Part shown: positions 12,250 through 23,702 of the stretch, piece by piece | Numbering within the stretch: position 1 is the stretch's first letter | How the letters are laid out: each line of letters opens with the position of its first letter | Assembly (NCBI GenBank): GCA_026874595.1 | Contig: CM049309.1 | Span: 69,666,926-69,730,925, forward strand | Length of the DNA: 64,000 bases | Source of the DNA: Sipunculus nudus | Taxonomy: Eukaryota; Annelida; Sipuncula; Golfingiida; Sipunculidae | Direction of reading: 5' to 3' | Translations under genes and position numbers: made by a program | The notes under the pieces: model-generated | Seen by the model: only the letters and a program-made list of their open reading frames with translations | The model's database searches: none | Told to the model about the DNA's origin: nothing

Positions 12250-12435
12250 CCAGGGGAAGGGACAGGACCCCCCCCCCTTCCCTTTTTTTCAGCCAACACA
12301 ACCTTTTCAAGGGTTTCAGACCAATTTTTGTGGCCTGGAGGCCCTTTTTCCAGAACTTGGGGGGCCTTGTTTTAGGGTTTGTCAATAGTCCACTTGGGAT
12401 GGACCCCTCCTTTTCCTAAGTCCTATATCCACCCC
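12250..12435. mobile_element. MITE-like inverted-repeat element
   Basis: The left end CCAGGGGAAGGGACAGGAC (12250-12268) pairs with the complement of the right end, which reads CCAGGGGTGGATATAGGAC (12417-12435). The interior is about 150 bp with C-rich and T-rich runs and no coding sequence. No target duplication was identified, so the class is unknown. Confidence 0.45.
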
Positions 12436-12439
12436 TGGT

Positions 12440-14395
12440 GTTTTTTTTAATGTGTCATATGGACAAGTCTTGGCCTCATAACTGAAGACATAAATTGTTC
12501 ATGATGTTATTATGATGCAGTCAAGGACCATAAACATGGACAGTGAGAGGAGGTAGAGAACTGTATTGAGGAACTACTGGTCTGTGTTGAAAGTTGATTG
12601 CTATATCCTCATCAGTGAAGGTGTTGGGTCATGTGCAAAATGAAAGTAATACTTGTGTAGACTTAAGTCAATAGATTCCGTTTGACGTTTTCTCATTGCT
12701 AACTTGTCCAGTGTGTCATTATTCCTTATAACAGCTGGTGACAGGACCCTGACTTGAGAGGGCAAAGGCAATGGTGGCAAACGTTAGGTTCAGGGGCCTT
12801 TAATCAGTTCACTGATGTGACCCCCGGGAATGAAATACCCAAGTTCAGGGGCCAGAACATTCCCAGAGAGAGGGTGACTGCCACAGAGAACATTTAACAT
12901 TCCTATTCCACTTGTCATTCTCTGTGGTCCTTGGCATCCTCTCACTGCTGATGAGACAGGCATATCTGACATACCTAGAGTCCTGACACAAGTTTTACTG
13001 AAAACTGCACTGCCACAGCAATACATTATATTACATCAATATTGTTGTCAACAGTCAGTAATCTTAATCTTTTTTTTTTTGCAAAAGGCAGGTATACTGT
13101 CAGAAACAAAATTATCTGACAGTTACTCTTGTTTACTTTAACTTGTTTAAGTGACATGGTTTAAGTGATTTATTTAAATGACCTGTTTAACTGCAGGTCA
13201 TGAAGCTTTGTCAAAAATAATAAAACATTTGTATTTTTATTAAGATTGACAGTAGAGTTCTTGACATAAAAGGGCATGCCACTCTGACCTTTGATTTCAA
13301 AAGACTCTCAGAGGAAAAATTGTTGCTAGTCAAACCAGTGTAGTAGTGGAGTCACAGCCCTCTGAGGCTAAGACTGAGTCCAAGTCACCACCAACCAAGT
13401 CAGAGTCCATACAACTAAGATTCAGTGTCTGAATTCTGGTATGAGTTATAGCTCAACTGCATGTATACAAAATAGGTCAAATTTCAGCGGCCTTGAGCCA
13501 TGTCACCAAGGCCAAAAGGTTGAGGCCTCGAGACCCCCAAGAGAGTCATACTCTAGACTATATGAAGAAGTACAGAGGTATGTTTCATGTATGCTCTAAG
13601 AGTTATTCAAACCTCTATTACAGTTTTACTTTTAAATTAGCAAAACTGATGTTGTCTATAAACATTTAATAAGTAACACAACAAGTCAGGAACTCACTTT
13701 AAATGACTGGAATGTTTCATGTATGTTCTAAGTGTTTTTAAAACATCTGTTTACTGGATTTCCCTTAAATTAGCAAAACTGGCCAAACCAATTTGTGGGC
13801 ACAAAAGCTTGTATCTAAATTTCTAATATGTCAGCAGGCACTAGTGCTTGTGTGATAGTATTTTCTGTAAATGTCAAAACCTGATTGGTTACAAATGGCA
13901 GTACGCCGATCAATCACTTTTATTCTGGCAATATTACACATATTCCTAAGCTTCAAATGTTAACGGTACAAAATTCCCAGAAGAAAAGGTCACTGTAAAT
14001 CATAATGAAAAATAATGTGCACATGGTTACAGCTTTAACAGAAACAACCTTTTGATTGTGAAAATAAAGACTAAATTAATGTTAACTTGTTTTCACCTCA
14101 AATGAATACAGGTATGCTGTAAATATCACTTGAAAGTGACACACTGATCAGAACCTACAGGAGCTTATACCACAGAAGCTATGGCTGTGTTTCCTTTCAT
14201 TTCAGATGCATGCCTAAACACAAATAGCATGTCTAAAAACCAGAGTCACAGTTGCCAGATTCAGAGGCAGTCAAAGTGTACTATAATCATGTACTGAAAA
14301 CATGTTAACATGTTTTACAGCATGAAATAGTTTAATGCTGGTCCCCCCCCCAATGAAGAGTCTGGAAATCATTACAACATAGCTCATAAATTTTA
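12440..14395. other. Unclassified intron
   Basis: Mixed AT-rich sequence. Short GACTC-type words occur near 13350-13440. Two diverged copies of the phrase ATGTWTGYTCTAAG with following CAAAACTG sit near 13587-13650 and 13715-13785, suggesting a local duplication. No gene was seen. Confidence 0.4.
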
Positions 14396-14699
14396 ATGAA
14401 TGGCCCATGGGCCATGATGCTCAGCTGAATCTAACACTATAAAAAGCAATTGCACATACATATAGGTCATAGTGACCTAATTTGGGATTTGCAAGGAGAG
14501 TTTACCACACCTTGTCCGCATGTTTATTTTTGACCCAGGTGTGCTGGCTATGTTTTATGTGCCCTATTTAGCATCCTACTGTTAGCTATTGTTATATTGT
14601 CAAAAAAAGTCCCAAGAATCAAACATTCTCATGGAGCAAATGTCTACATGATAGTGCCGGATTAGTTGGTAAAAATGAAGTGAACCTGACAATATCATT

Positions 14700-15115
14700 T
14701 CAGCTGTGGCTAAGCATAAAGCCTTGTTCTTACCTATCCATTTTTTTTCTTCCTTCTGCACTCACCCACATCCATCATTCTACATCTGCAATCTGTAGAC
14801 TCTGTTCAAACCTGCCAACGTTCTCTCCTTCCACATCTGCACTGTTTCATATTAAATACTATTATCTTCCATGATGGTTCTGTTCTACCTGGCACTTTTC
14901 CATATGGGGTTTGTCTGCAGGTGCATTGCTAGGAGGCAATATACATTCGTCGTGAATCGTTCCCAAACAGATCTGTGTGGATGGTGATGCAAGTGCAGGT
15001 GCGGAAGCAGAAAGATGTGAACGCACTCTGTATTTGAAATCGATCTTACTTTGATGGATGACAGAAGTGGGTGCGGAAGGAAAAACCTGACAGGTGTGAA
15101 TGCCCATTGAGTGGT
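14700..15115. mobile_element. Decayed MITE-like inverted repeat
   Basis: The left arm (TTACCTATCCATTTTTTTTC, then TTCTGCACTCACCCACATCC) pairs imperfectly with the complement of the right arm (CACACCTGTCAGGTTTTTCC, then TTCCGCACCCACTTCTGTCA). The interior continues the pairing around CACATCTGCAC. It is about 400 bp and non-coding. Target duplication is not clear. Confidence 0.5.
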
Positions 15116-17084
15116 GACATTTCCACCTAAAATCTGCTTAAATTAAGGAATAACAAATACTATTATAACCTTTATTGTTGATAGACATGTGCAGAACAAG
15201 GTGATGTATGGGCTGTTAACAGATATTTTTTTAACAGTTATATTTTTAGTTTTAGTTTTAGGGGATATGCACCAAAGAGTCAATGATAAGGGTATATTAG
15301 TCTTTTTAGTATGTGCTAGGTTGCCTCATTATTTTACCTGCTCTTTACAAATGGGTCTTATCTTGTTAATAAAATACTGAAAAACCTTATGTGAACAATA
15401 TATGAGACAACTGTGTGAAAAAGAGCTAAAACTAATGAGTCTTCAGTCTATCAAAAACTGTTGAGATCAAGGCAAAATTTCTCTACAAAAAAATGTCATG
15501 ACTGAAAAATGGTTTACATGATATAACTGTAACAGAAAATGACTAAAACTGTGACTCTGTAGATGTAATATAGTAAGGAGCAGGGGTGGCAGGTCACACA
15601 GATTCAATTTCAAAGTTGAATTGACCATCTTTTTCCAAAATTCAAATGATATTTTTGTCTCCTTTTAACAAAGTTTTCCATTTAAAATTGCACTTGTTGA
15701 CCATGGCTGAGGACATGGACGGCAGTATTAGACAAATTATAAATTAATTGGATATCCATCTACCTACAACCTGTATCTACATCTACCTGTATTTCTGATA
15801 ACAACTGCACCATAATCCATTAGGATATTGTCTTTTTTTCAAATATGTGAGATGAAATCACCATTTTTTTAATCATGGCTGCACTGCATCTTGTAACTAC
15901 AGCCCACCTACCCAGGTAATGGTGTAAAAAAGACTTGAAGCCCACCTGTATGTACACTTGAGACAAGGTCTCCCATTCTTATAGCCTACACACTTCCTAC
16001 TCAAATTTTCACTTGGCTTACATCTGCCCCAAATTTTCAGGGCATTCAACTCATACTCAACCCACAATTTTTCTCTTCACAATAGAAAAATAAATAAACC
16101 ACATTTAGTATACCTTTACCGTATGGTGAGGTATACTTTCCCCTTGGTTGGTTTATTGTCTGTTACTCACTCACTGCAACACAAAAAGTATTAAGAGGAT
16201 TTGAGTGAAACTAGATTGACACTTAGGATATAACTCCCAAAGAACAATCCATCAACTTAACAGGTAATCCAGATCATAATAAATTTTCAATTCAAACTTG
16301 AAATCTGCATTCTGAGGAATGCAAGCCTCAGCCATGTGGGGGAGGGGTCCAAATTGTGGGATGCTCCTCTTTTACATGTATTACAGTAACATGTTATATT
16401 TTTAAGAGTATGCGTGCCAAACATGTTCATTTTATGCAATGTCCATTCTGCATTCACAAATTTCTGGTACTTATATGGAATAACTGATACTTACAGCAGG
16501 GATGGCAATTTTTGTGTACTATGGTCAATGGATACAGTGTTGAATATTGGAATAAAACAAGAAACAGCTTAATTTGGTTGCATGCTGGATGCCATTAAAG
16601 TGCTCTCATGGCCACTGGGTTAGACAGCTTATATGACTGATTCGTTATAGACATCAGGCCACAGGGAGCTCTCTAGTGTACTACCATGAGGCATTGAACC
16701 AAGCGCGTGAGTCCAACATAGATATAAAAGAAATCAGGTGCAAAGCACCATGCATGTTATGATTAGACATTTAATTAACTTTACATCTGATTAAGTACAG
16801 GTATACTTGTAACATCAGCTTGACCAGGTGTGAAATATTGTTCTAACAGATTACTTCTTCTGTGAAATTTATATGAGTGGCTAATATGTATTACATAGAA
16901 GGCCTAACAAGGCAGACACTATAATAATTGGATATCCTAGTCAGTGACTATCTCGGTATATAAAATAGCCATAGATGAGTTAATCAGCAACAAGTCAAGA
17001 AATAATTTATATAAATATATAGTATTACAACACTTGAACCTCTGTAAAAATTACAGCTCCTAAGGTGTGCATATTTCTGACAAA
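15116..17084. other. AT-rich intron with a reversed Helitron-like 3' end
   Basis: At 16301-16369, read on the minus strand, TGAGGCTTGCATTCC and CAGAATGCAGATTT match the 3' hairpin of the element at 6702. The rest is unclassified. Confidence 0.5.
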
Positions 17085-17087
17085 GAT

Positions 17088-17245
17088 AACTAGAATATCA
17101 GCAGAAGCTGACAAAAGCCCTCAGCCAAAAAAACAGTGTTTATAGGTGGCAACAGTAATAAGTACAAAATATTTATGCATCCACACACACATTCACACAG
17201 ATAAAAGTCATGGATTGAGATCAAGGGCCCACTGGGCCTTAAAAC
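17088..17245 (+). repeat. Orphan F4 5' end plus hairpin remnant
   Basis: ACTAGAATATCAGCAGAAGC then TGACAAAAGCCCTCAGCC is a well-preserved F4 5' end: hairpin TCAGC/GCTGA, then the AGCCCTCAGCC arm that matches the F4 3' end GGCTGAGGGCT. A second hairpin, AAGGGCCCACTGGGCCTT, lies at about 17223-17240. Confidence 0.55.
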
Positions 17246-17640
17246 ATTTATTATACTAGATGTGTCGGAACGACACGAATGCCCCTGCCTGGGGCAAATT
17301 AGAAACATTTGTTAAATTTTGTAAAAATTTTTAAGTTCAGGAAGTGTTGTATGGTCAAAAGTAGATCAACAAGGGCAAAATGCAAACTCGATCTGTAAAG
17401 GGTCATTATCAAGCAACACACCAAAAATCAGGCCAGTATCTGCAGGCATTGTGAAAAAAATCCATATATGTGCATTTTTCATGAAAATTTCTGTCTTTCA
17501 TGAAATTTTCTATGTTCAGGATCTGTCATATGGTGAAAAATAGGTTAACTGGGACGAAACGCGAACTCGATCTGTAAGTGGTCATTATGCGCCCACAGAC
17601 CTAACATTAGGCCAGTATCTGTAAGCATTGTATTGCGAAA

Positions 17641-18321
17641 CTAGAATATTAGCAAAAGTTGAAAATCATTTATAAATTTAAATTGGAGAGGTATATACCA
17701 TATTTCATAACAATCCACCAAATGCTTCCTGAGAAATAAGCCCCTAAGTTTTTTTCTATACTAAGCTCTATGACCTTGAAAAGTAGGTCAATATCACCCA
17801 TCTTTGAACTTGACCAAGATTTTGTAAATATAATGCAATAGCACTGAAGAAATAAAGTTCCTGTGTTGAATACCTTTGGAGATATCCTGCACAAAAGGCC
17901 AAAATTGAAAAAATCCGATAAAATTTCATTAAAAAATCAGAAATTGCAGGTGGCACCACCAAAATTGTGCAGCAAATACAGACCATAAGTCCAAATGATC
18001 GTAGTAAGTTTTGTGAAAATCCACACAATGGTTCCTGAGATATAAACTTCTGAGTGTTTTTCTATAATCAGCTCTAAAATGTAGAAAAATGGGTCAATGT
18101 CACCCATCTTCGAACTTGACCGAGATTTTATCGATATACATCTTCACTGATGAAATAAAATTCCAACGGTGAATCCTTTTAGAGATATCCCGCTCACAAG
18201 GTAAAAGTTAACAGACGCGGAACGGACGGACGGACGGACAGACACCGGACAGACAGATGGACAGACGGACAGCTTGGGTGATGACAATAGCCCATCAGCC
18301 TATGAGCTGAGGGCTAAAAAC
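17641..18321 (+). mobile_element. F4 element nested in F1
   Basis: It starts CTAGAATATTAGC and ends in a GGACGGACAGAC microsatellite followed by AGCCCATCAGCC...GGGCTAAAAAC. The core carries a one-mismatch palindrome (17949-17960) and ATGGTTCCTGAGATATAAAC. The insertion point falls in the A-run at the junction of two F1 units, and no target duplication is visible. Other F4 copies are at 19690-20450 and 26425-27083. Confidence 0.75.
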
Positions 18322-19040
18322 GGCTGTACATGTGTATTTGTCATAAAATTTCTATTTTTCATGAAATTTTCTAAGTTTAGGAGCCGTAAAACGGTCAAAA
18401 GTAGGTCAACCGGGACAAAACGCGAACTTGATCTGTAACTGGTCATTATCTGCCCACACACCAAAAATCAGGCCAATATCTGCAGGCATTGCGAAAAAAA
18501 GTCTGTACATGTGTATTTGTCATGAAAATTTCTATTTTTCATGAAATTTTTTAAGTTTAGGAGCTGTAAAACGGTCAAAAGTAGGTCAACTGGGAAGAAA
18601 TGCGAACTCAATCTGTAACTGGTCATTATCTGCCCACACACCAAAAATCAGGCCAATATCTGTAGGCATTGCGAAAAGTCGTCCGTATATGTGTATTTGT
18701 CATGAAAATTTCAATTTTTCATGAAATTTTCTAAGTTTAGGAGCCGTAAAACGATCAAAAGTAGGTCCACTGGGACGAAACGCGAACTCCATCTGTAACT
18801 GGTCATTATCTGCCCACACACCAAAAGTCAGGCCAATATCTGCAGGCATTGCGAAAAAAAGTCCGTACATGGATATTTGTCATGAAAATTTCTATTTTTC
18901 ATGAATTTTTCTAAGTTTAGGAGCCGTAAAACGGTCAAAATTAGGTCAACCGGGATGAAACGGGAACTCGATCTGTAACTGGTCATTATCTGCCCACACA
19001 ATAAAAATCAGGCCAATATCTGCAGGCATTGCGAAAAAAA
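18322..19040 (+). repeat. Four-unit 180-bp tandem array (F1 core)
   Basis: Units begin with GTCYGTACATG-like words at 18322, 18501, 18681 and 18861, and a truncated repeat start is at 19041. The spacings are 179, 180 and 180 bp, then 180 to the truncated unit. Differences are almost all substitutions. Each unit contains ATGAAAATTTCTATTTTTCA, GAACTYGATCTGTAACTGG and ATCAGGCCAATATCTGCAGG. Confidence 0.9.
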
Positions 19041-19150
19041 GTCCGTACAACTGATTCATTTCGGAATGACGGAATGACGGAATGACCGAATGACGGAATG
19101 ACGGACACGGGTAAAACTATATGCCCCGGCCACTTTGTGGCGGGGGCATA

Positions 19151-19690
19151 ATAAAATTAAAGAGGTTTCTGAGAAACGGATGAAAATACATGATATATGT
19201 TAGGTGGGGACCCGAGAAACGCCCCAAATTCAACTAAATCATTTAACAACTATAATATTACACAAGAAAAAAGATGCAGGGTTGGGTGGCGGAAAACGAA
19301 AGCAATTGGTGGCAGCAGTCTTGAGCAAGCAAGGCGAGAGTAAATTCTATCCGAAATGAACCGTGTTTAAATAGACCATTTACCAGTGATAAGGGCCCGA
19401 ATGAGCCGCTTTACGCTGATTGGTTAGCTGAATGTAGGGGAATTTTGGAAGGTTTCCAAACATGCCCGACGTGGCCGTCGGGGGGTGCTCTCGGGCCAAC
19501 TCGTGTGCATAGGCCAGCGAGCCTTGCCGATCTCAAATTAGGGCATGGATTAAAACATCCGGTAAAATATGGCTGCCACCAAATGCAAGTATGTGAGGAT
19601 ACATAAAGCCGTTTGGCCCGCGAACCAAACGGGGATTTGTTCTCTCATGGATGTATATCTGTACATGTCTCAAGTACAAATTTAAACGGA
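19151..19690 (+). promoter_or_regulatory. GC-richer promoter-like block, possible captured 5' exon
   Basis: This block is unlike the flanks, CpG-containing and not tandem. It has an inverted CCAAT-type word (GATTGGTTAGCTGAATG, about 19417). Further on, AAAATATGGCTGCCACC (about 19564-19580) resembles a YY1 site over a start codon and opens a 38-codon frame ending near 19684. The peptide (MAATKCKYVRIHK...) was not recognised. It could be a captured promoter and first exon or simply an unrelated repeat. Confidence 0.3.
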
Positions 19691-20450
19691 GCAGTATGTA
19701 CCATGTTTCATAACAATCCACCAAATGCTTTTAGAAGATATCCTGCTCACAAGGCCAAAGTTGAAAAATCTGATAAAAAATCATTAAAAAAATCAGAAAT
19801 TGTAGGTGGCACCCCAAACTTGTGCAGCAGGTACAGACCATCAGTCCAAATGACCATAGTAGGTCTTGTAGATATCCACCCAATGGTTCCTGAGAATTAA
19901 GCTTCTGAGTGTTTTTCTATAATCAGCTCTAAAACATTGAAAAATAAGTCAAGGTCACCCATCTTCAAACTTGAAGGAGATTTTATCGATATACATCTTC
20001 ATTGAAGAAATAAAATTCCTACGTTGGATTCTTTTAGAGATATCCTGCTCACAAGCCCAAAGTGGAAAATATGATAAAAATTCATTTAAAATTAGAAATT
20101 GTAGGTGGTGCTAACAAACTTGTGCAGCAGGTAAAGACCATTATTCCCAATGACCATAGTAAGTTTTGTGAAAATCCACCCAATGGTTCCTGAGAAATAA
20201 GCTTCTAAGTGTTTTTCGATAAACAGCTCTAAAAGGTAGAAAAATAGGTCAGTCACCAATCTTCGAACTTGACTGAGGTTTTGTCGATATACATCTTCAC
20301 TGAAGAAATAAAATTTCTATTGTGAATCATTTTACAGATATCCCACTCACAAGGTAAAAGTTAACGGACGCCAGACGGATGGAATGGACGGACAGACAGC
20401 TTAGGTGATGACAATAGCCCATCAGCCTAAGGGCTGAAGGCTAAAAACTA
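19690..20450 (+). mobile_element. F4 element, 5'-truncated
   Basis: It begins inside F4 at the TACCATGTTTCATAACAATC word. It has two core units with degenerate palindromes (near 19805 and 20102) and ATGGTTCCTGAGAA segments. It ends GGACGGACAGACAG then GGGCTGAAGGCTAAAAAC. Confidence 0.7.
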
Positions 20451-21170
20451 AGAAGAATGATACGGTTATGAATGGCACTGACAAAGATCAATATAATAAT
20501 CAATTTCAGTACATATTGGCACAATTATTGTTCTCATATGATGAGAATTTATTTTTAAATATATTTAACTTTCATACTCTAGAACAGAAAGAGTAAGATT
20601 GTAGATTAAGGTCCATTTGTAGAAGAAAAATATCATGTAAAAAATTGTTAGTATGTCAAGATATTTCTATGCATTTAAAGTGCATTTGAAAGGTGGATAT
20701 GTAGCCTTTTCTTATTCATTTAGACAATGTGATATTGTCTTGATACTTATTATATAACAATTATTGTTTTTGTCAGGTGTTTTTACTTAAATAATATTTA
20801 CAGGCTCTTTATCCAAAAATATTGATATTTCACCATTAATCCCTGGCTGATACTCAATATCTCTTGATAGCTGGTCTTGACATTATTTACAATTGATCAC
20901 TAAACTTTGACAATGAATGAATATTAAGATTCCTGCTGAGAGTAAGTACTAGTTATGTGAGTAATAAATTGCTGAAACTGCACAGGTCATAAACCTGATT
21001 TAAACACAGACCTGTCCAAAAATACCAACCAATGAATTCCTGCTCATATGCATTATACGTACACTTTGCTTTACATTATGGCCTACCTCTCCTCAAACTT
21101 TAATCAAAATCTGTTGAAGATCTTACTGTAATATCTCATACATAATCACACAAGCAGACTTATAATTGAA
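20451..21170. other. AT-rich intron, nothing recognised
   Basis: AT-rich sequence without a supported feature. Confidence 0.5.
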
Positions 21171-21174
21171 AACT

Positions 21175-21660
21175 GATCCATCCATCCATACCCGTTACAC
21201 CGTTCAGGCAATAACTTCTAAGCCGCAGTTTTGCCTCTTCGGGTGGGTATGCACTGAGGTTGCCAGAACTGACATGCCAACTAGCTAGGTCTTGTCTACC
21301 CTTGCCTACAGCCTACCACAGGGGAATCCCCCAGGTATTCCGGGAGCCTGAGCTTCGAAACCTGCCAGTAATGTCTGAGCGCCACCGGACTACCCCTGGA
21401 CTTCTGTAAGTCCAGCCCTGAGCCTTGTCCCTGTCAGCCAGATACAGTTTTCGTTTTATCGGAGCCTCACAGGAGTCTTCTCTGGTGCTTATGCCAACAT
21501 GTCTTGAGTCTTGTCCCTGCTGGTCCTTACTGGATCCCCCATTTTTTTAGTCTTGGAGCCTTGTCCCTGATCCTTTTGGGATCCCCATATCTTTTATCCA
21601 CCAAATGGCTGACTCTAAAGGGCCGGGTTCCATAATGCCGGCAACAGGCTGGCCTACTTT
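21175..21660. repeat. GC-rich block with triplicated GAGYCTTGTCCCTG
   Basis: The phrase GAGYCTTGTCCCTG occurs three times (about 21420-21530 and 21555), each followed by a variant of a GGATCCCC word in the last two. A small hairpin, GGACTTCTGTAAGTCC, is present. The block is much richer in GC than its surroundings. There is no open frame of note. It may be the untranslated end of a retroelement or a degenerate tandem repeat; unclassified. Confidence 0.4.
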
Positions 21661-21754
21661 TCTATCGAAAAACAGTATGGGTTTTTTTTTTCGTGCCCAT
21701 CCCCTTCTGGACACAGAACCACCATTGATCTGATTCTAGATAGCCTTAAATCGA

Positions 21755-21950
21755 AACTTTTTTGCCACAAGATCCAGCTTCTTACACCATAATAACTTAC
21801 TTTCTTATAGCACAAAATTACTAACTTTCTTGACTCACTTGAACCGGCTTTTATATGGTAAAAGAACAAGCTTTTTATGTTACAAGAACTATCTTTTTTA
21901 TGTGACAAGATCCAGCTTTCTTATGGTAAAAGAACCATTTTTTTATTTGT
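21755..21950. repeat. Degenerate ~27-bp tandem repeat
   Basis: Loose repetition of a CAAGATCCAGCTTTCTTATG-type phrase, with ACAAGAACTA and AAAGAACCA variants. Low-copy minisatellite. Confidence 0.5.
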
Positions 21951-22439
21951 ACTAGCTTCTTCAACCAGATGCCTGCACTAGTTGCAGTTCCATGTCAGCA
22001 AACAAATGTACAGATAAACATATTTCTTGATAAACTATGATATATAATAAAATACTTCATCATCTACAGCCCATATCTATACAAGATTCCATTAAATGCA
22101 TAAATATACAGTTTAGACATCTTTAAAACACAAAAACAAACTAGATGGCACTCAATACTTCTGCTGAGGAAAGGCAACGTAAGTGGATCTGTCCCTTTAG
22201 CTGGACCTGGACAAAATTTTAATGGTTTCTTCTGTTTTCTATGTCCAATATCTCCCAAAATAACAAACAAACAAAAAACACCAACATATGCTCAGACAGA
22301 GGAGAAACTATGAACTACTTGGCAGTGGAAAAAATATATGTAAAAAACAGGCTGTGAAAACATGACCTCCATCTAACTTATTGTCAGGAATTTAAGTCTG
22401 TTACCTATAGGAACCATACAATAATGTAAAACAAGGACA

Positions 22440-23040
22440 AAGACCAGGGCTTTGGATTGTTCATTATCCTAAACAAAAGGCAATAGAAGCCGTAAATTTA
22501 TTCATACAGCAATGTTTCAAAGGAAACACTGACAGCTTTTCTTTTGGCGTGGGATAGAGTTTTGCGTGACAAGGGACTAAGGACTCCCCAATCCCATACC
22601 ATAATGGCACAGTTTAATGGGCTGCTCCTCAGCCCAGCCTGGAGGAATGAGCATTGCAAGGTTTTTCGCATGATTCTCACAAATATCTTCCTTTCTTCAG
22701 ATACACAGGACTTCAGATAATCATCGATGTTGGGTTTTTACGAACATCTGGGACATTGTAAATCTCCTGTTTACATGAGGCTTATCCCAAGGGAAGGATT
22801 CTGCTTTTGATCATGGAAACAGAAAACATACATAAAATCCTCCATACATTCATCTCGACACCTTTTCTTCAGTTTTCACAGCATTTGCCCGACCTGTCTT
22901 GCACCTCATATCTATACACACTCTGTGAAAGGGCACTGAGTCAAAAGCATCAATCTTTACCCACAGACTGGGCTGGGCAGCTTAACAACAAAACCACCCT
23001 ACAATCTATCTCAGTTGGCAGTCATTTGTAACCATTATAT
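22440..23040. other. Candidate conserved non-coding block
   Basis: Non-repetitive sequence of balanced composition in an AT-rich, repeat-laden intron. No frame resembles a known protein. Called on texture only. Confidence 0.25.
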
Positions 23041-23702
23041 CCGAACCTTATGTCCAGCGTGCCAAAAGGAACGAACCCAAATTTAATTAAGTCAGTCTAA
23101 ATGTATTGGAAGAGATGGATAGTTACACAGATGTGGTATAGGCAAAGCTCTAAACCGCATGAAATAAGCCTTTTCATGACTATGGCAAATTCCAATTTAA
23201 ACAGGAGAGCAAAACTTGGTCCACCTATTCAAAGGACACAAAACGTTCATACGTGATGAAACGTATACAAATTTTTACTGATCCTCCAGAGTGTTCTGTA
23301 AATTGTTTGTGCCGGCATATACCCTTACACGTACTATGCTCCAGGTTTTTATTTAATTTTCTCTTCTTTGTAGTTTAACCTTGGACATGGAGCAGGTTCC
23401 AACACTTTGAGTTTACAGTTCTGATAAGGCTGGTTTTCCTGAATGTGTCCATGACATAACCTAAATGATTCAGAATGTGGAATAGAGCTGAGCAACAAGT
23501 CTAAAAATAAAATACTGGGTTAATTTGCTTACACCCAAACAGGTGGGTCATTACTCATTACACAAATCTTAGAAGTCAAATATCATTTCAGGGGAAGCCA
23601 TCTTTCTTTTTGGTGAATAGAGTAACACTACATTTTTTATTCTGCAATATCCTTGAGAATGACTTCTGGCTGATATATGAATATTTTCCAAATGAAAACT
23701 TT

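Larger units (their letters stand above)
17256..19150 (+). mobile_element. F1 tandem-unit element with nested F4
   Basis: The 5' end is CTAGATGTGTCGGAACGACA, with hairpin TGTGTCG/CGACACG and the arm ATGCCCCTGCC. The body is 180-bp-type units. An F4 element interrupts it at 17641-18321. Four regular 180-bp units follow, then a CGGAATGA-type microsatellite at about 19070-19105, and finally the 3' hairpin at 19120-19150 (TATGCCCC...GGGGGCATA) followed by ATAAAA. The 5' arm matches the 3' hairpin, as in the other families. Confidence 0.75.
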
